Assembly: GCA_025352795.1 (NCBI GenBank)
Contig: JANXSF010000063.1
Span: 16,503-80,502, forward strand
Length of the DNA stretch: 64,000 bases
Source of the DNA: Acidobacteriota bacterium
GTDB taxonomy: Bacteria; Acidobacteriota; Terriglobia; Bryobacterales; Bryobacteraceae
Reading direction: 5' to 3'
Shown: in pieces, positions 34,493 to 43,918 of the stretch
Layout of the letters: each line of letters starts with the position of its first letter
How positions within the stretch are numbered: position 1 is the stretch's first letter
The notes under the pieces: model-generated
Seen by the model: only the letters and a program-made list of their open reading frames with translations
The model's database searches: none
What the model was told of the DNA's origin: nothing
Position numbers and translations under genes: made by a program

Positions 34493-35941
34493 TTATTTGT
34501 CGACCCATAGGCGGATGCTTGGGTTCCCGTGCCCATCGTTGAAAACCACTTGTTTCCGATGCTCCAAATGGGATTTGACGGCGTCTTTGCTGCCGGGGAA
34601 AAAGGGGTCGCCGTCGGACCATTCTATTAGGCAGGCGTCGTGCTTTTCGGCTCGTTGAACGGCGCGGGCTTGTTCGGTGACGGGCAATGGATTCAGCCAC
34701 CATTGATCTGCTGCGCTATCTACGAAATACTTTCCAGCTCCTAACGCATTCAGGTTGTCGCTGAACCCCCAATCCAATGCGTAGACTCCACCTTTGCAAA
34801 CACCTGGCTGCTGCAGGTAAGTCACTACTTTGGTGGATGCATCCGTCCATTCGCGACGTGGGCCATTGAATTTTGCGGCAACAAAGTAAGGGTGCCAAGC
34901 GGCAATTTGCAGAAACAATACGCAAGCTGCCGTCACGATGAAAATCCAGCGGGGCCATCGCAATGGTTGCAGTGCTGTGCAGATGAAGCAGGAAAGCAGA
35001 GGCCAGACAAGCATGTGATGATGCGCCGACCCGCCAGCGCCCGTAGTGAATAACATCAGCGTAAGCGGGATGGCCATTGCCAGTGCAAAGAAGCCGGTGA
35101 TGCGGCGTGGATGTGTAATGGCAGCCAGCATCATGAGCAGCAGAAAGATCAGCAATCCCACCTGGCCTGGTTGCGCATCGGTGCGGAACAGATACGAAAG
35201 CATAGCCGACCCATCGAGCGTGCCGCGCAAGGCCATCACCTTGTCATACAACCCTCCGGAACTTAAGTGAGCTTGCGTGGCCATGACGATTTGACGCATT
35301 TTCCAGTAGTAATAAAGATAGGGAAGCGCACCAAGAACAAGGCCAGTGAAGAAGCGCCAACCAAGCACTTTACGCAGCTCTTGACGATAAAAAATCGCCG
35401 CTGACACGGTGACGCCGGTGAGCACCCATACGGCCACCGCTTTATCCCAAATCATCAACCCGGCGCACAAGCCAACCAGCCCGTACCAACCGCGTCGCCA
35501 AGCGTGAAGGCCAAGGCTGGTGAGCAATAGCTGCAAGGCCACCGGACCCCAATCCAGCACGATGGTCAATACGAATATTGGATGGAAACTGGCAAAGGCA
35601 ATGACGATAGCGACAATTTCCAGCCGAGCCAGACGGCACCAAAGACGGATCATCAACAGCGTGAAACCACAGAGCAACACGATCATGGGCAGGCGCAACG
35701 AAAGCGGTGTAACCGGTGCCACCTTTAAGTAGACGGTGTAAATGGCGGCCTTCAGAGCACCTACGTAAGGCATAATCATCAAGGCGATTTTGCCGTGCTT
35801 GATGGAAAACTGGCAATTGCTGGGGGAATAAATAGCTTTCAAAAAAAGCGCTTCGTCTTGATGCAGGCCACACCAACCGGCAACGATGAATCCGAGAATG
35901 GCAAGAGTAAGGACAGTGATGGCGAAAAAAGATCGCGTCAT
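34493..35941 (-). CDS. GT-C fold (glycosyltransferase family 39-like) membrane protein
   Basis: 482 aa with about ten hydrophobic segments in the first 380 residues and a soluble C-terminal domain. An early HQDEALF motif in the first extracytoplasmic loop gives the acidic pair expected of ArnT/PMT-type transferases that use polyprenyl-phosphate sugars. The first segment (FFAITVLTLAILGFIVAGW) would also serve as a membrane insertion signal. It follows the methyltransferase gene by 7 bp on the same strand. Acceptor unknown. Confidence 0.75.
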   Translation of the reverse strand: MTRSFFAITVLTLAILGFIVAGWCGLHQDEALFLKAIYSPSNCQFSIKHGKIALMIMPYVGALKAAIYTVYLKVAPVTPLSLRLPMIVLLCGFTLLMIRLWCRLARLEIVAIVIAFASFHPIFVLTIVLDWGPVALQLLLTSLGLHAWRRGWYGLVGLCAGLMIWDKAVAVWVLTGVTVSAAIFYRQELRKVLGWRFFTGLVLGALPYLYYYWKMRQIVMATQAHLSSGGLYDKVMALRGTLDGSAMLSYLFRTDAQPGQVGLLIFLLLMMLAAITHPRRITGFFALAMAIPLTLMLFTTGAGGSAHHHMLVWPLLSCFICTALQPLRWPRWIFIVTAACVLFLQIAAWHPYFVAAKFNGPRREWTDASTKVVTYLQQPGVCKGGVYALDWGFSDNLNALGAGKYFVDSAADQWWLNPLPVTEQARAVQRAEKHDACLIEWSDGDPFFPGSKDAVKSHLEHRKQVVFNDGHGNPSIRLWVDK

Positions 35942-35948
35942 GCTGGAC

Positions 35949-36974
35949 TTATTTATAAGCGATGACGGCGCTGGATGGGCCTGCCAGATGCATCACTTCA
36001 AAACGTTGGAAGCCCGCTTCCAGGCACCACGTTCGGAAATCAGCAGCGGAATAATCGAAGGCATCGCCGAATTCAATGAGCATGTTCAAGGACATGAGTA
36101 ATCCGAAGGCGTTCTCACGACGGGCATCATCAATGAGCGCTTCAATGGCCACCAGTGCACCACCGGGGGGCAGGGCATTGTAGGCGGCTCGGATCAGGTG
36201 CATCTTCTTTTCCAGATTCCAATCGTGGAGGATCATGCCCATGGTGATGAGGTCGGCCTTGGGCAAGGGATCGGCAAAGAAATCACCTGCCGCAGTAGTG
36301 ATGCGATCATTGAGCCCGGCGGCGGCAATGTGTTTTTGGGCCACTGGTTGGACTGGTGGAAGATCGAACGAGATGCACGCAAGATGTGGCTGTTTCCGGG
36401 CTACTTCAATACAAAGCAGACCCGTGGCCCCACCCACATCGCAGAGAGTTTTGAAGTTTGAGAAATCAAACTTTTCGGCGAAGGCTTCGAAGTTCATGCG
36501 GGAAAGGCCGGTCATGGAATTAAGGAACTGTTCCAGTTTCGGCAGCTCGGAATAAAGCTCCTCGAAAATCCCTTTCTGCCCGTGCTTCACTTCGTTCTGC
36601 GGCTTGCCCGTGCGCAATGCCTCAGGAAGATCGTTCCAGTATTTGAAAAGCCGGGCGTTGAGCATGACCAGTACTCCACCGATGTAGCGAGGACTTTCAC
36701 TGCACAGATACAGTTCGCCTGAGGGCGTGTTGCGATACTTTGCGGAGGGGCCGTCGCCTTCGCGGTCGAGAAACTTCATGGCCACCAGGGCGTCGAAGAA
36801 ATCGCTGATGGCCCTTGGGTGGAGTCCAAGTTCAGCGCCGAGTTCCGACCCGGTTAGGTGTCTATCGCCGAGAGTGGTGAACAAGCCGAACTCCACGGCA
36901 GTGAGGAGAACTTTGGAGGACCAAAAACCGAAGGCTGTTTGGAGGATGGGGCTGGGATCGAGTTGTGTGCTCAT
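35949..36974 (-). CDS. SAM-dependent O-methyltransferase (ASMT/COMT-like)
   Basis: About 341 aa from the ATG at 36974, chosen because it avoids overlap with the SDR gene and follows a TATTCT box by 9 nt. The N-terminal winged-helix dimerisation domain (FGLFTTLGDRHLTGSELGAE) is followed by a Rossmann methyltransferase with LCDVGGATGLLCIEVARKQP (motif I), FDLPPVQP, and the catalytic-histidine-like MILHDWNLEKK, as in plant-type O-methyltransferases. It probably methylates a small phenolic or polyketide substrate. It sits between an SDR and a GT-C membrane protein. Confidence 0.88.
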   Translation of the reverse strand: MSTQLDPSPILQTAFGFWSSKVLLTAVEFGLFTTLGDRHLTGSELGAELGLHPRAISDFFDALVAMKFLDREGDGPSAKYRNTPSGELYLCSESPRYIGGVLVMLNARLFKYWNDLPEALRTGKPQNEVKHGQKGIFEELYSELPKLEQFLNSMTGLSRMNFEAFAEKFDFSNFKTLCDVGGATGLLCIEVARKQPHLACISFDLPPVQPVAQKHIAAAGLNDRITTAAGDFFADPLPKADLITMGMILHDWNLEKKMHLIRAAYNALPPGGALVAIEALIDDARRENAFGLLMSLNMLIEFGDAFDYSAADFRTWCLEAGFQRFEVMHLAGPSSAVIAYK

Positions 36975-36983
36975 GCTTCGGAA

Positions 36984-36989
36984 AGAATA
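36984..36989 (-). promoter_or_regulatory. Putative -10 box, leaderless start of O-methyltransferase gene
   Basis: TATTCT on the minus strand, 9 nt before the ATG at 36974. Confidence 0.4.
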
Positions 36990-37014
36990 GCACGTCTTAT
37001 GCAGGGTCCCACTG

Positions 37015-37794
37015 CTATCCGGCGGTGTACCCGCCATCAATGGAGAAGATTCCGCCGGTGCAGTACGACGAGTCCTCGCATGCCAGAAATAGGGCCATGC
37101 GGGCCACTTCTTCGTTTGTTCCGTAACGCTTCAAGGGAATCTGCGCCTTAAGGCCTTCGGACACCAGGCCAGGGTCATCTGGCGACAATTGCGTTTCAAT
37201 GGATTGGACCATTCGATTGTCAATGGGTCCAGGTGCAATGGCATTGACTCGTATCCCTGACGGTGCCAATTCCAGTGCCGCCGACTTCACCATGCCGCAG
37301 ACAGCGTGTTTGCTGGCGACGTATGGGGTGCAATTGGCGAAGCCACGTAATCCAGACATGGAGGCCATGGCGATCATGGAACCGCCGCCGCGCTGCTGCA
37401 TGGGTTCCACGCAATATTTCATGGCCAGCCAAACGCCTGCAACATTGGTGCGCAGTACTTGTTCAAATTCGGCAAATGTTAGCGTATCCATCGGCTTGAA
37501 CGTCCCTTCTGTACCGGCGTTAGCCAGCAGAATATCCAAGCCTCCAAAGGCTTTCACTGTGGCTGCTACCGCCGCAGCCGTCGCTTGTTCATCAGCGGCA
37601 TCGGCTACAAAATGCGAGAGACGTTCTGCGCCCAGTTTTACAACCAGCCTGCTGCGTGTTTCGGCCAACTTTTCAGCGGAGCGACCAACCAACATGACGC
37701 TGGCACCTTCCTGCAAAAAAAGCTTTGCGGTAGCTTCACCAATACCGCCTGTCGCTCCGGTGATGAGCGCTATCTTTCCGTGGAGTTTTGCCAT
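37015..37794 (-). CDS. SDR-family oxidoreductase
   Basis: About 259 aa from the ATG at 37794 (MAKLHGK); an upstream start at 37857 is possible but unusual for the family. ALITGATGGIGEATAKLF binds the cofactor, LLANAG follows, the catalytic serine is in MASMSG, and the pair is in YVASK. The C-terminal CTGGIFSIDGGYTAG is the usual SDR end. It is similar in type but not closely similar to the SDR at 3228-4007. It lies 40 bp upstream of the methyltransferase gene. Confidence 0.9.
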   Translation of the reverse strand: MAKLHGKIALITGATGGIGEATAKLFLQEGASVMLVGRSAEKLAETRSRLVVKLGAERLSHFVADAADEQATAAAVAATVKAFGGLDILLANAGTEGTFKPMDTLTFAEFEQVLRTNVAGVWLAMKYCVEPMQQRGGGSMIAMASMSGLRGFANCTPYVASKHAVCGMVKSAALELAPSGIRVNAIAPGPIDNRMVQSIETQLSPDDPGLVSEGLKAQIPLKRYGTNEEVARMALFLACEDSSYCTGGIFSIDGGYTAG

Positions 37795-37885
37795 TTGGGT
37801 TAGTGTAGCAGGTGTAAAAAGGTTGCTTATATGTGGAGGGGTTTTCCGCAGGTTCACTCTAAGTGATGTAGTTTTTTGGGGATCG

Positions 37886-37930
37886 GAATGAAAACTTCGC
37901 TCGCAAAGATAGCTGGCAGTCGGAATCGCC
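37886..37930. repeat. Dispersed repeat family B, copy 2
   Basis: GAATGAAAACTTCGCTCGCA followed by AGCTGGCAGTCGGAATCGCC; the same string with few changes is at 60719-60762. It is directly followed by a family A repeat, so the 320-bp gap 37858-38177 is mostly repeat. Confidence 0.55.
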
Positions 37931-37954
37931 CGAGGTCACTTAGTATGCCTGCAG

Positions 37955-38124
37955 CCCTGTAGAATCTCAAACGTCTTTGTTGGGATAATCTGTGGTTAAA
38001 AGACCGCTCCCTTGCGGTCACGGCTCGGTAACATGCTGATTCTACGGAGTCTTGACCGGGAGGGAGCGGTTTTTCAAAGGGCCTGATACGCTTCGCTCCA
38101 ACACTTGAAGCTGTCCGATTGCGG
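37955..38124. repeat. Dispersed palindromic repeat family A, copy 2
   Basis: Same unit as at 499-665, including the outer flanks CCCTGTAGAATCTC and CTGTCCGATTGCGG. The hairpin arms have several mismatches (for example CTTGCGG on the left, TCTTGACCGG on the right), so it is an older or degrading copy. Confidence 0.85.
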
Positions 38125-38177
38125 GAAAACTAAGTGGCATTGGGCGATTCCGCCTAGCAGACTTTTTTCATTCTGGA

Positions 38178-39692
38178 TTAGATTCCGCTTTTCAGCCCAT
38201 TTTCCAGACGGGTAAGCAGGACGCTGGTTTTGTCGCGATGCTGCACTGACCAGTGCCCTTCTCTTTCCAGTAACTCGATCAGCGGTGTTCCTGGAGGTAC
38301 CAGCACGATATCGACGGCGTAACGCGTCAAAGCTTCCTGCCAACCGGGCTTGCCTTCGGAGATGGTTAGATAATCGGCGCCTACTTTTTCCTGAAAGAAA
38401 TCGCTGCGGCCATCCATAAAATTGCGCTGTTTGGGGTAGTTCACCCACAGCAGATAATCGCCCCACTGGTCTGTCGTAAAGACACGATTCGTGGCCAATG
38501 AAACAGCGTATCGACGCACCACATCGCGGGGGAAATATTTGTCGGAAAGGTCTTTTGGCCAACGGTCGGCACTGGTGAACAACACCACGGCAGCCAAGCC
38601 AACGGCAGCCCACACGCTGATTGGTTGGAACTTCCCGGTAACCTTATCGGACATTTCCCGCAGCACTCCCAGCGTTACTTTGCGCGATTGCCCGCGGGTT
38701 AATTCTTCCCACAATTCTGTCAGTGCCACGCCGATCAAAGGCAACACTGTAATCAGAAATAGAGGGACGTGCCGCGCGGAAACCAGCGACCCCATTCCCA
38801 GGAATAAAATCCAGCCGCATTCCGTCCATTCCTTTTTGGCGAAGTGCTTGGCACACACCATCATGGCGACAAAGAGAATGGCCATATAGGAATACATTGC
38901 CTCAGACCGGAACACTGGCGATTGATATTCGTTGATGTTATCCATGGCCCACTTATTGTTCAGGAATTTGGAAATGTGCTGATACAGCGCAAAGCCGTTG
39001 GGATTTAACAATGTGGCCCCAGCCGATAGAACAACCAATGCACCGTAGCGTTTCACATTCGGCCAATCCTGATGCAGGAATGCTCCGCCAGCAAGAATGC
39101 CGATCAAGGCGAGCATCACTGGAAATCCGCTGTGCAGATTCGCCCAAAGAGCCATCATCGGCAGCACCAACCACAGGTGCCAGGATTGAGCTTCGCGGTC
39201 ACGGGCAATGAGATAGTTTCCGCACGCCAGAAATAGCAGAGTAAATAGATGAGGTCGAGCATGATAGTGAATTGCCGCAGCGTTGCAACCCAGCATTACC
39301 AGTAGAATGGCGATCAAACCATTGGCCCCACGACGCACCATATCGCGAGCAACAATCACCTGATAGAGAGCGATGATTACACCGCATAGCAACACGATTC
39401 CCTTTAATCCAACCCAACGATTGAGCAGGGCGAAAATCAACCCGGTACCCCATTGAAAGGCGAACCACCTTTCCCCAGGCAATGTGAATGAGAACGGATC
39501 AATTTTCGGGACATGGCCGTTATCTAAAATGAAATCGCCAACGCGAGTGTGCAGCGCGGTATCCCCATCAAACAGCAAGCGTTCCCAACCAGAAGGGTCA
39601 GCCAGGAATAGCCAGAACAGCAGCGTGAGGAAGAAGAAATCAGTCAAGGATGGCTTCCAAAGACTGGAAAAGGTTCTGGATTGGGTTGTCAT
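38178..39692 (-). CDS. Polytopic membrane protein, GT-C-like
   Basis: 504 aa with ten or more hydrophobic helices up to about residue 380, then a 120-residue soluble C-terminal domain. The first loop reads FDGDTALHTRVGDFILDNG and VPKIDPFSFT, a pattern common in bacterial GT-C-like transferase homologues, with an acidic residue at the expected catalytic place. Other visible landmarks are HYHARPHLF, WANLHSGF and the C-terminal YLLWVNYPKQRNFMDGRSDFF. Probably an undecaprenyl-linked glycosyltransferase or related envelope protein; specific activity unknown. Confidence 0.65.
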   Translation of the reverse strand: MTTQSRTFSSLWKPSLTDFFFLTLLFWLFLADPSGWERLLFDGDTALHTRVGDFILDNGHVPKIDPFSFTLPGERWFAFQWGTGLIFALLNRWVGLKGIVLLCGVIIALYQVIVARDMVRRGANGLIAILLVMLGCNAAAIHYHARPHLFTLLFLACGNYLIARDREAQSWHLWLVLPMMALWANLHSGFPVMLALIGILAGGAFLHQDWPNVKRYGALVVLSAGATLLNPNGFALYQHISKFLNNKWAMDNINEYQSPVFRSEAMYSYMAILFVAMMVCAKHFAKKEWTECGWILFLGMGSLVSARHVPLFLITVLPLIGVALTELWEELTRGQSRKVTLGVLREMSDKVTGKFQPISVWAAVGLAAVVLFTSADRWPKDLSDKYFPRDVVRRYAVSLATNRVFTTDQWGDYLLWVNYPKQRNFMDGRSDFFQEKVGADYLTISEGKPGWQEALTRYAVDIVLVPPGTPLIELLEREGHWSVQHRDKTSVLLTRLENGLKSGI

Positions 39693-39751
39693 GGCGATAA
39701 GCTGCTCGTCATGATGGCTATCGTCAGATTAAGGGAAAATCCTTAATTACA

Positions 39752-40873
39752 TCAATCCACATAAACCCGTTCGACTCTGGCACTGATTCCGCACAGAAGA
39801 CTGTAGGAAATCTCTCCGGCCATCTTGGCCATCTGTTGTGCATCAATGGACGCGTCGCCTTCTTTACCTAAAAGAGTCACTACATCCCCGGCTTTGGCCT
39901 GCTCTACGTGAGTTATATCAATGGTGGTCAAATCCATGGAAACTGCGCCGATGACGTTGCAGAACTGGCCGTGCACAATCACCCTGCCTTTGTTGCCCAT
40001 GCCATGTGGCAACCCGTCGGCATAACCGGCGGCCAGCACGGCAATGCGCATTGGTTTGGGTGCGCGGAACATGCCGCCGTAGCCGATCTGCGCACCTTTT
40101 GGGACATCTTTGACGGCCAGGACTCGAGTCTTCCAACACAAAGCCGGGCTGACGTTCAGCAATCGTGGTGGCGATTCGCCGCGAGCTGGGGAAATATAAC
40201 CGTAAATTGCGTGACCGGGACGAACGAAGTTGCCCCAAGCCTCTTGCCGATTGTAGGCAATGGCAATGGTACTGGCCAAATGCAGATATCGCGGATGGAC
40301 GCCCATTCCATGGAGGGCCGTTGTAATGGAACGGAATTGTGCGATCTGCTCCTCAGTCTGCATGGAAATGTAATCCGCTGCCGAAGCGAAGTGTGTCATG
40401 AGGCCTTCTAATTGGGCATGGACAGCGGAAGCTACGGCGGCGTGAATTTCAGTAGCGGCGGAACGTGTTCCCAGCCGACCCATGCCGCTATCAATCTTCA
40501 AATGATAGGGCGCAGTGACGGCACGTTCGCGGGCCATCTCCTCAAAACTGGCAATGTCTTCTAAAGAGTGCAGGGCAGGGGTCAGGCTGTATTCGAACAA
40601 GGCTTCGCGTTCGCTGGGGAGGAAATCGGCCATCACCAGCAGACGTGCGGTAATGCCCGCTTCGCGCAGAAGAACTGCTTCGCCGACGCTGGAAACGCCC
40701 ATCCATTTTGCGCCGCAATTGGCCAGTACAGCGGCCACTTCACGCGAGCCATGACGGTAGGCATCGGCCTTAACCACGGGCATCACTTCTACGTTGGAAC
40801 CCACAACGTCGCGTACTGCTTGAAAATTACGGGCGATCTGGCTAAGTGAAACTTCAACCCAACAGCGGTGCAT
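39752..40873 (-). CDS. alr: Alanine racemase
   Basis: 373 aa PLP enzyme. The PLP lysine is K35 in PVVKADAYRHG (usually KADAYGHG; the Arg substitution is minor). The catalytic tyrosine is in QIGYGGMF, and other signature segments include HLKIDSGMGRLG, HFASAA, VRPGHAIYGY and AVLAAGYADG. It converts L- to D-alanine for peptidoglycan. It is divergent from the serine hydrolase gene at 40930. Confidence 0.95.
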   Translation of the reverse strand: MHRCWVEVSLSQIARNFQAVRDVVGSNVEVMPVVKADAYRHGSREVAAVLANCGAKWMGVSSVGEAVLLREAGITARLLVMADFLPSEREALFEYSLTPALHSLEDIASFEEMARERAVTAPYHLKIDSGMGRLGTRSAATEIHAAVASAVHAQLEGLMTHFASAADYISMQTEEQIAQFRSITTALHGMGVHPRYLHLASTIAIAYNRQEAWGNFVRPGHAIYGYISPARGESPPRLLNVSPALCWKTRVLAVKDVPKGAQIGYGGMFRAPKPMRIAVLAAGYADGLPHGMGNKGRVIVHGQFCNVIGAVSMDLTTIDITHVEQAKAGDVVTLLGKEGDASIDAQQMAKMAGEISYSLLCGISARVERVYVD

Positions 40874-40929
40874 ACTTCATTTTGGCAAAATAACGGGGAA
40901 CTTTGACATAAGGAACCCGTATTCAAAAC

Positions 40930-42129
40930 ATGAACAAATGTGGGTTAGCCACAGCAGTGTTGTTGACCTTGCCGTTTCTGAACGGTGAAACCCGCAGTAT
41001 CCGACGTTTAGACGGGACGTCAATTACTACGGAACGGGCGGCAGCTTTCGCCAAAAATACCTTGGAGGCGACGCATGTGACTGGAGCGCAGATCGTGGTG
41101 ATGGAAGGTGGTCGCATGGTTTGGAGCTGGGCGTTTGGGCTTCGTCGCAAAGACCCAGATCTGACTATGGATCGACAAACTGCCCTGTGGGCAGCTTCCA
41201 TTACTAAAGGAATATTTGCCACTTACGTGATGAAGTTAGTGGAACGTGGCGAGTTCCAGTTAGATTTACCAGTGGTCAAGCAATTGGCACTACCTCTGGA
41301 TCAATATGACGCGTATCGCAAGATTGCATCCGCTGTGGTGAAGGATCCAGCTTGGGCCACAGTGACTCCGCGCATGTTGCTTGCGCACTCTTCAGGCCTT
41401 GCTAACTTTGCCTTCGTCGAGCCTGACAAATTAATGCACCTGCATTTCAAGCCTGGAACGCAATATAACTATTCGGGTGAGGGCCTGAACCTGTTGCAGT
41501 TTGTGATTGAAAATAGGAAAGGTCAACCGTTGGATCAGTTAATGCAGGAAGCACTGTTTCAACCTTTTGGAATGGAACAAACTGGCTTAATATACCGCCC
41601 GGAGTTCGCCTCCAATGTAGTGGATCGCTTCGGGAAAGACGGGCAGTTCCTGGCTAGAACCCAACGATTTCCTGCCCGAGCTGCTGGCTCCATGACGGCA
41701 TCGGCGGAAGATTTGGGGCGTTTCACAGCGGCGCTCTTCGCTGGAAAAATTGTCAAGCGTAAAACGATGAAAGCCATGCTCGCTCCAGCAGTGGAAATTC
41801 GTGCCATACATCAATTCGCACTGACATCCGACGAAGGCCTTGGGTTGGATGCGGCTAATGTCGGCTTGGCATATGGGATGGGTTGGGGGTTACTTACTAA
41901 GACTCTTTTCGGGCGGGCATTCTTCAAGGAAGGTCATGGTGATGGTGCGCAGAATTACATGATCTGCTTTGAGAAGCGGCAGGCTTGCATGATCCTACTG
42001 ACCAATAGCGACAATGGGGAACTGGCGTTCCGGCCTTTGCTCGAAACTATTTTTGGCGATACAGTGACACCTTGGGAGTGGGAAGGTTATACGCCCACTT
42101 ACATAAATCAGAGCCGCAAGAATCAGTAA
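40930..42129 (+). CDS. Secreted serine hydrolase, beta-lactamase class C fold
   Basis: 399 aa with a signal peptide (GLATAVLLTLPFLNG). Motifs: SxxK in AASITKGI, YSG in YNYSGEG, and HGDGAQ (in place of the HGG/KTG triad) near residue 340. It is a distant relative of the three clustered paralogues at 13182-16788 and lacks their MSMTKP form. Likely a periplasmic esterase or D-amino-acid peptidase; substrate unknown. A TTGACA word occurs at 40903-40908 but no matching -10. Confidence 0.88.
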   Translation: MNKCGLATAVLLTLPFLNGETRSIRRLDGTSITTERAAAFAKNTLEATHVTGAQIVVMEGGRMVWSWAFGLRRKDPDLTMDRQTALWAASITKGIFATYVMKLVERGEFQLDLPVVKQLALPLDQYDAYRKIASAVVKDPAWATVTPRMLLAHSSGLANFAFVEPDKLMHLHFKPGTQYNYSGEGLNLLQFVIENRKGQPLDQLMQEALFQPFGMEQTGLIYRPEFASNVVDRFGKDGQFLARTQRFPARAAGSMTASAEDLGRFTAALFAGKIVKRKTMKAMLAPAVEIRAIHQFALTSDEGLGLDAANVGLAYGMGWGLLTKTLFGRAFFKEGHGDGAQNYMICFEKRQACMILLTNSDNGELAFRPLLETIFGDTVTPWEWEGYTPTYINQSRKNQ

Positions 42130-42134
42130 GTCGA

Positions 42135-42180
42135 ACACAATGCCTGCCCCACTAAGAAAGTCGTGGGGCAGGCATTGTGT
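42135..42180. terminator. Bidirectional hairpin terminator between convergent genes
   Basis: A perfect 18-bp stem (42135-42152 with 42163-42180; arms ACACAATGCCTGCCCCAC) and a 10-nt loop, 6 bp after the serine hydrolase stop and 20 bp after the DUF4331 stop on the other strand. No long U-tract follows. The GTGGGGCAGGCATT arm recurs at 61407-61420, so it may also be a dispersed repeat. Confidence 0.65.
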
Positions 42181-42199
42181 CGTACAAAGTTACTTCAAT

Positions 42200-43765
42200 T
42201 TACGGCAGCGGAATATCAGGCACAGGAGGAGTGTTCACTCCGCCATGACCTTGCAACAGACCTTGATGAGCCGGTGCCAGGAATGGGAACCTGCTCAAAA
42301 AGTTCTTATCGTTGACTTCCGTTCCCTTGGCCAAACCGGCGTTGGGATTACCAGCCACAATCAAGCTGATCAAGACTGTGTTGACGTTCACTTGATGCCG
42401 ATTCGGTGCGGTCCCGCCACCTAGCCGACGTCCATTGGGAAAGCTGGAATCAATGGATGCGTCAATGGTCAGTACGTCACCGGTGGAGCCATCTTCAATC
42501 GGAATGGGCCGCCCCAGGTTGATGGCATTAATGATGTCTAAACGTGGCCCACGTAACGCAGCCACAGAGGCAGCGGGAACGCCTAGCGCTTTGTAAATGC
42601 CCAGGGCATCGGCATCACGCACCAGCACTGGATACAGGATATCTGCACCAAAGTTGGTTACATCATTCATTGGACTGGAACGCAGGTAAACAATCTGCCG
42701 TTGGGTTCCAACCAGGCCTGCATCGAACAGAGGCAGGGCATTGCGACCGACTTGCGCAAAATCGCCAGAACCTTTCAGTCCGGTAATGATGTTGGTTATA
42801 TCCAGAGTTTGCGTTTGTTGACGGCTGATGCTGGACCAGACGCGGAGCAGGCTATCGGTGGAAGTGGCTTGCAGCACACCGTTGTGCGGAATGCCTGCCG
42901 GGAAGATGTCGGTCATCGGGATTTCCATGGCGATGGAAAAGATGTTGAAGCCGGTGAATATATCCTTTCCTGGAGGACGACGTGCGCCGGAAATTCCACC
43001 CAGGTCGTCACGATTCAAGTTGACCAGATCGAAAATCCCTTTCTCATCCAACTGATATGGATCGTCGAATTGACCAGCAATAATGCGGCCTCCGTTGGAT
43101 AACGGTTGAATGAATCTATCGACAAAGGCCTGATCATAGAGGCCCACTTCGCGGCTTGTAGGATCGCCTGAATCGTAACCTTTGAAGGGTCCAAGTCCAT
43201 ATACCAGCCGGTCCGTTTGAGGACCGTGATTGTTGGGGAGCACGTTCAGGTTATCAGCAAGCACGGTGACGTTACCGCCACGCGCGGCGCGATCACTGTT
43301 GTTATCGGCTGAACCCACAATGCGGGTTATTTTCATTTTCTCAGTGCCGCCAGTTAACTGCCAAAGTATCTCATTGCCACCTCCCAGTGCATCATTCGGG
43401 CCAGGGGCCTTTGCCGGATTAATGTTGTTGGTGAACTCAACGCGATACAGAACGCGATCCTTCAGGCTGGTGCCCATGCCAATGTGGAACTCATAACGAT
43501 AGCCGTTGCAAGCACGCAAGCCCTGATTGCCTTGGCCTGGTTCATGTAACGGGTTAAAGTTCATGATCAGATAAAGCTTGTCGTGCGCGCCAGGTGCAAC
43601 CCAGGCGTAAGTGTCGGTGTTATCGGCACAGGGCTCGTTTAGAATGGCCAGCGCCTCGCGATGGCTGGAACCATAGGTTGTTGTTACCGCAGCAGCGAAT
43701 AAAGCGGCTGATATTGCGACTTTAGAAAATCGTTTCCAAATGCTTGTTGTTGAATTTTGTAGCAT
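42200..43765 (-). CDS. DUF4331 secreted protein
   Basis: 521 aa from the ATG at 43765, which has a good Shine-Dalgarno (GGGAGAG); a start at 43786 is also in frame. Signal peptide: AISAALFAAAVTTTYG. The family signature SSHREALAILNEPCADNTD, TYAWV and KLYLIMNFNP is at the N-terminus of the mature protein, followed by YRYEFHIG, GLYDQAFVDRF and SIAMEIPM. DUF4331 proteins are large secreted beta-proteins of unknown function, common in environmental Acidobacteria and Actinobacteria. Confidence 0.88.
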   Translation of the reverse strand: MLQNSTTSIWKRFSKVAISAALFAAAVTTTYGSSHREALAILNEPCADNTDTYAWVAPGAHDKLYLIMNFNPLHEPGQGNQGLRACNGYRYEFHIGMGTSLKDRVLYRVEFTNNINPAKAPGPNDALGGGNEILWQLTGGTEKMKITRIVGSADNNSDRAARGGNVTVLADNLNVLPNNHGPQTDRLVYGLGPFKGYDSGDPTSREVGLYDQAFVDRFIQPLSNGGRIIAGQFDDPYQLDEKGIFDLVNLNRDDLGGISGARRPPGKDIFTGFNIFSIAMEIPMTDIFPAGIPHNGVLQATSTDSLLRVWSSISRQQTQTLDITNIITGLKGSGDFAQVGRNALPLFDAGLVGTQRQIVYLRSSPMNDVTNFGADILYPVLVRDADALGIYKALGVPAASVAALRGPRLDIINAINLGRPIPIEDGSTGDVLTIDASIDSSFPNGRRLGGGTAPNRHQVNVNTVLISLIVAGNPNAGLAKGTEVNDKNFLSRFPFLAPAHQGLLQGHGGVNTPPVPDIPLP

Positions 43766-43904
43766 TTCTCTCCCGAAGGAACCCAAGGCTCTGTTGAGCT
43801 GGTCCTAGGTGATATACGCTGAGTACTACGGTACCGGATTTACTGCCGGACACAATTTTTCTATTGCATCAGAACAAATCTTCATAACATTAGTTACACA
43901 CGGC

Positions 43905-43910
43905 TATGAT
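43905..43910 (+). promoter_or_regulatory. Putative -10 box, leaderless start of methyltransferase-like gene
   Basis: TATGAT, 8 nt before the ATG at 43919. Confidence 0.4.
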
Positions 43911-43918
43911 GGTTCTGA

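Noticed and set aside
40903..40929. TTGACA before the serine hydrolase gene considered as a -35 element.
   Set aside because: No -10 hexamer is found at 16-18 bp spacing.
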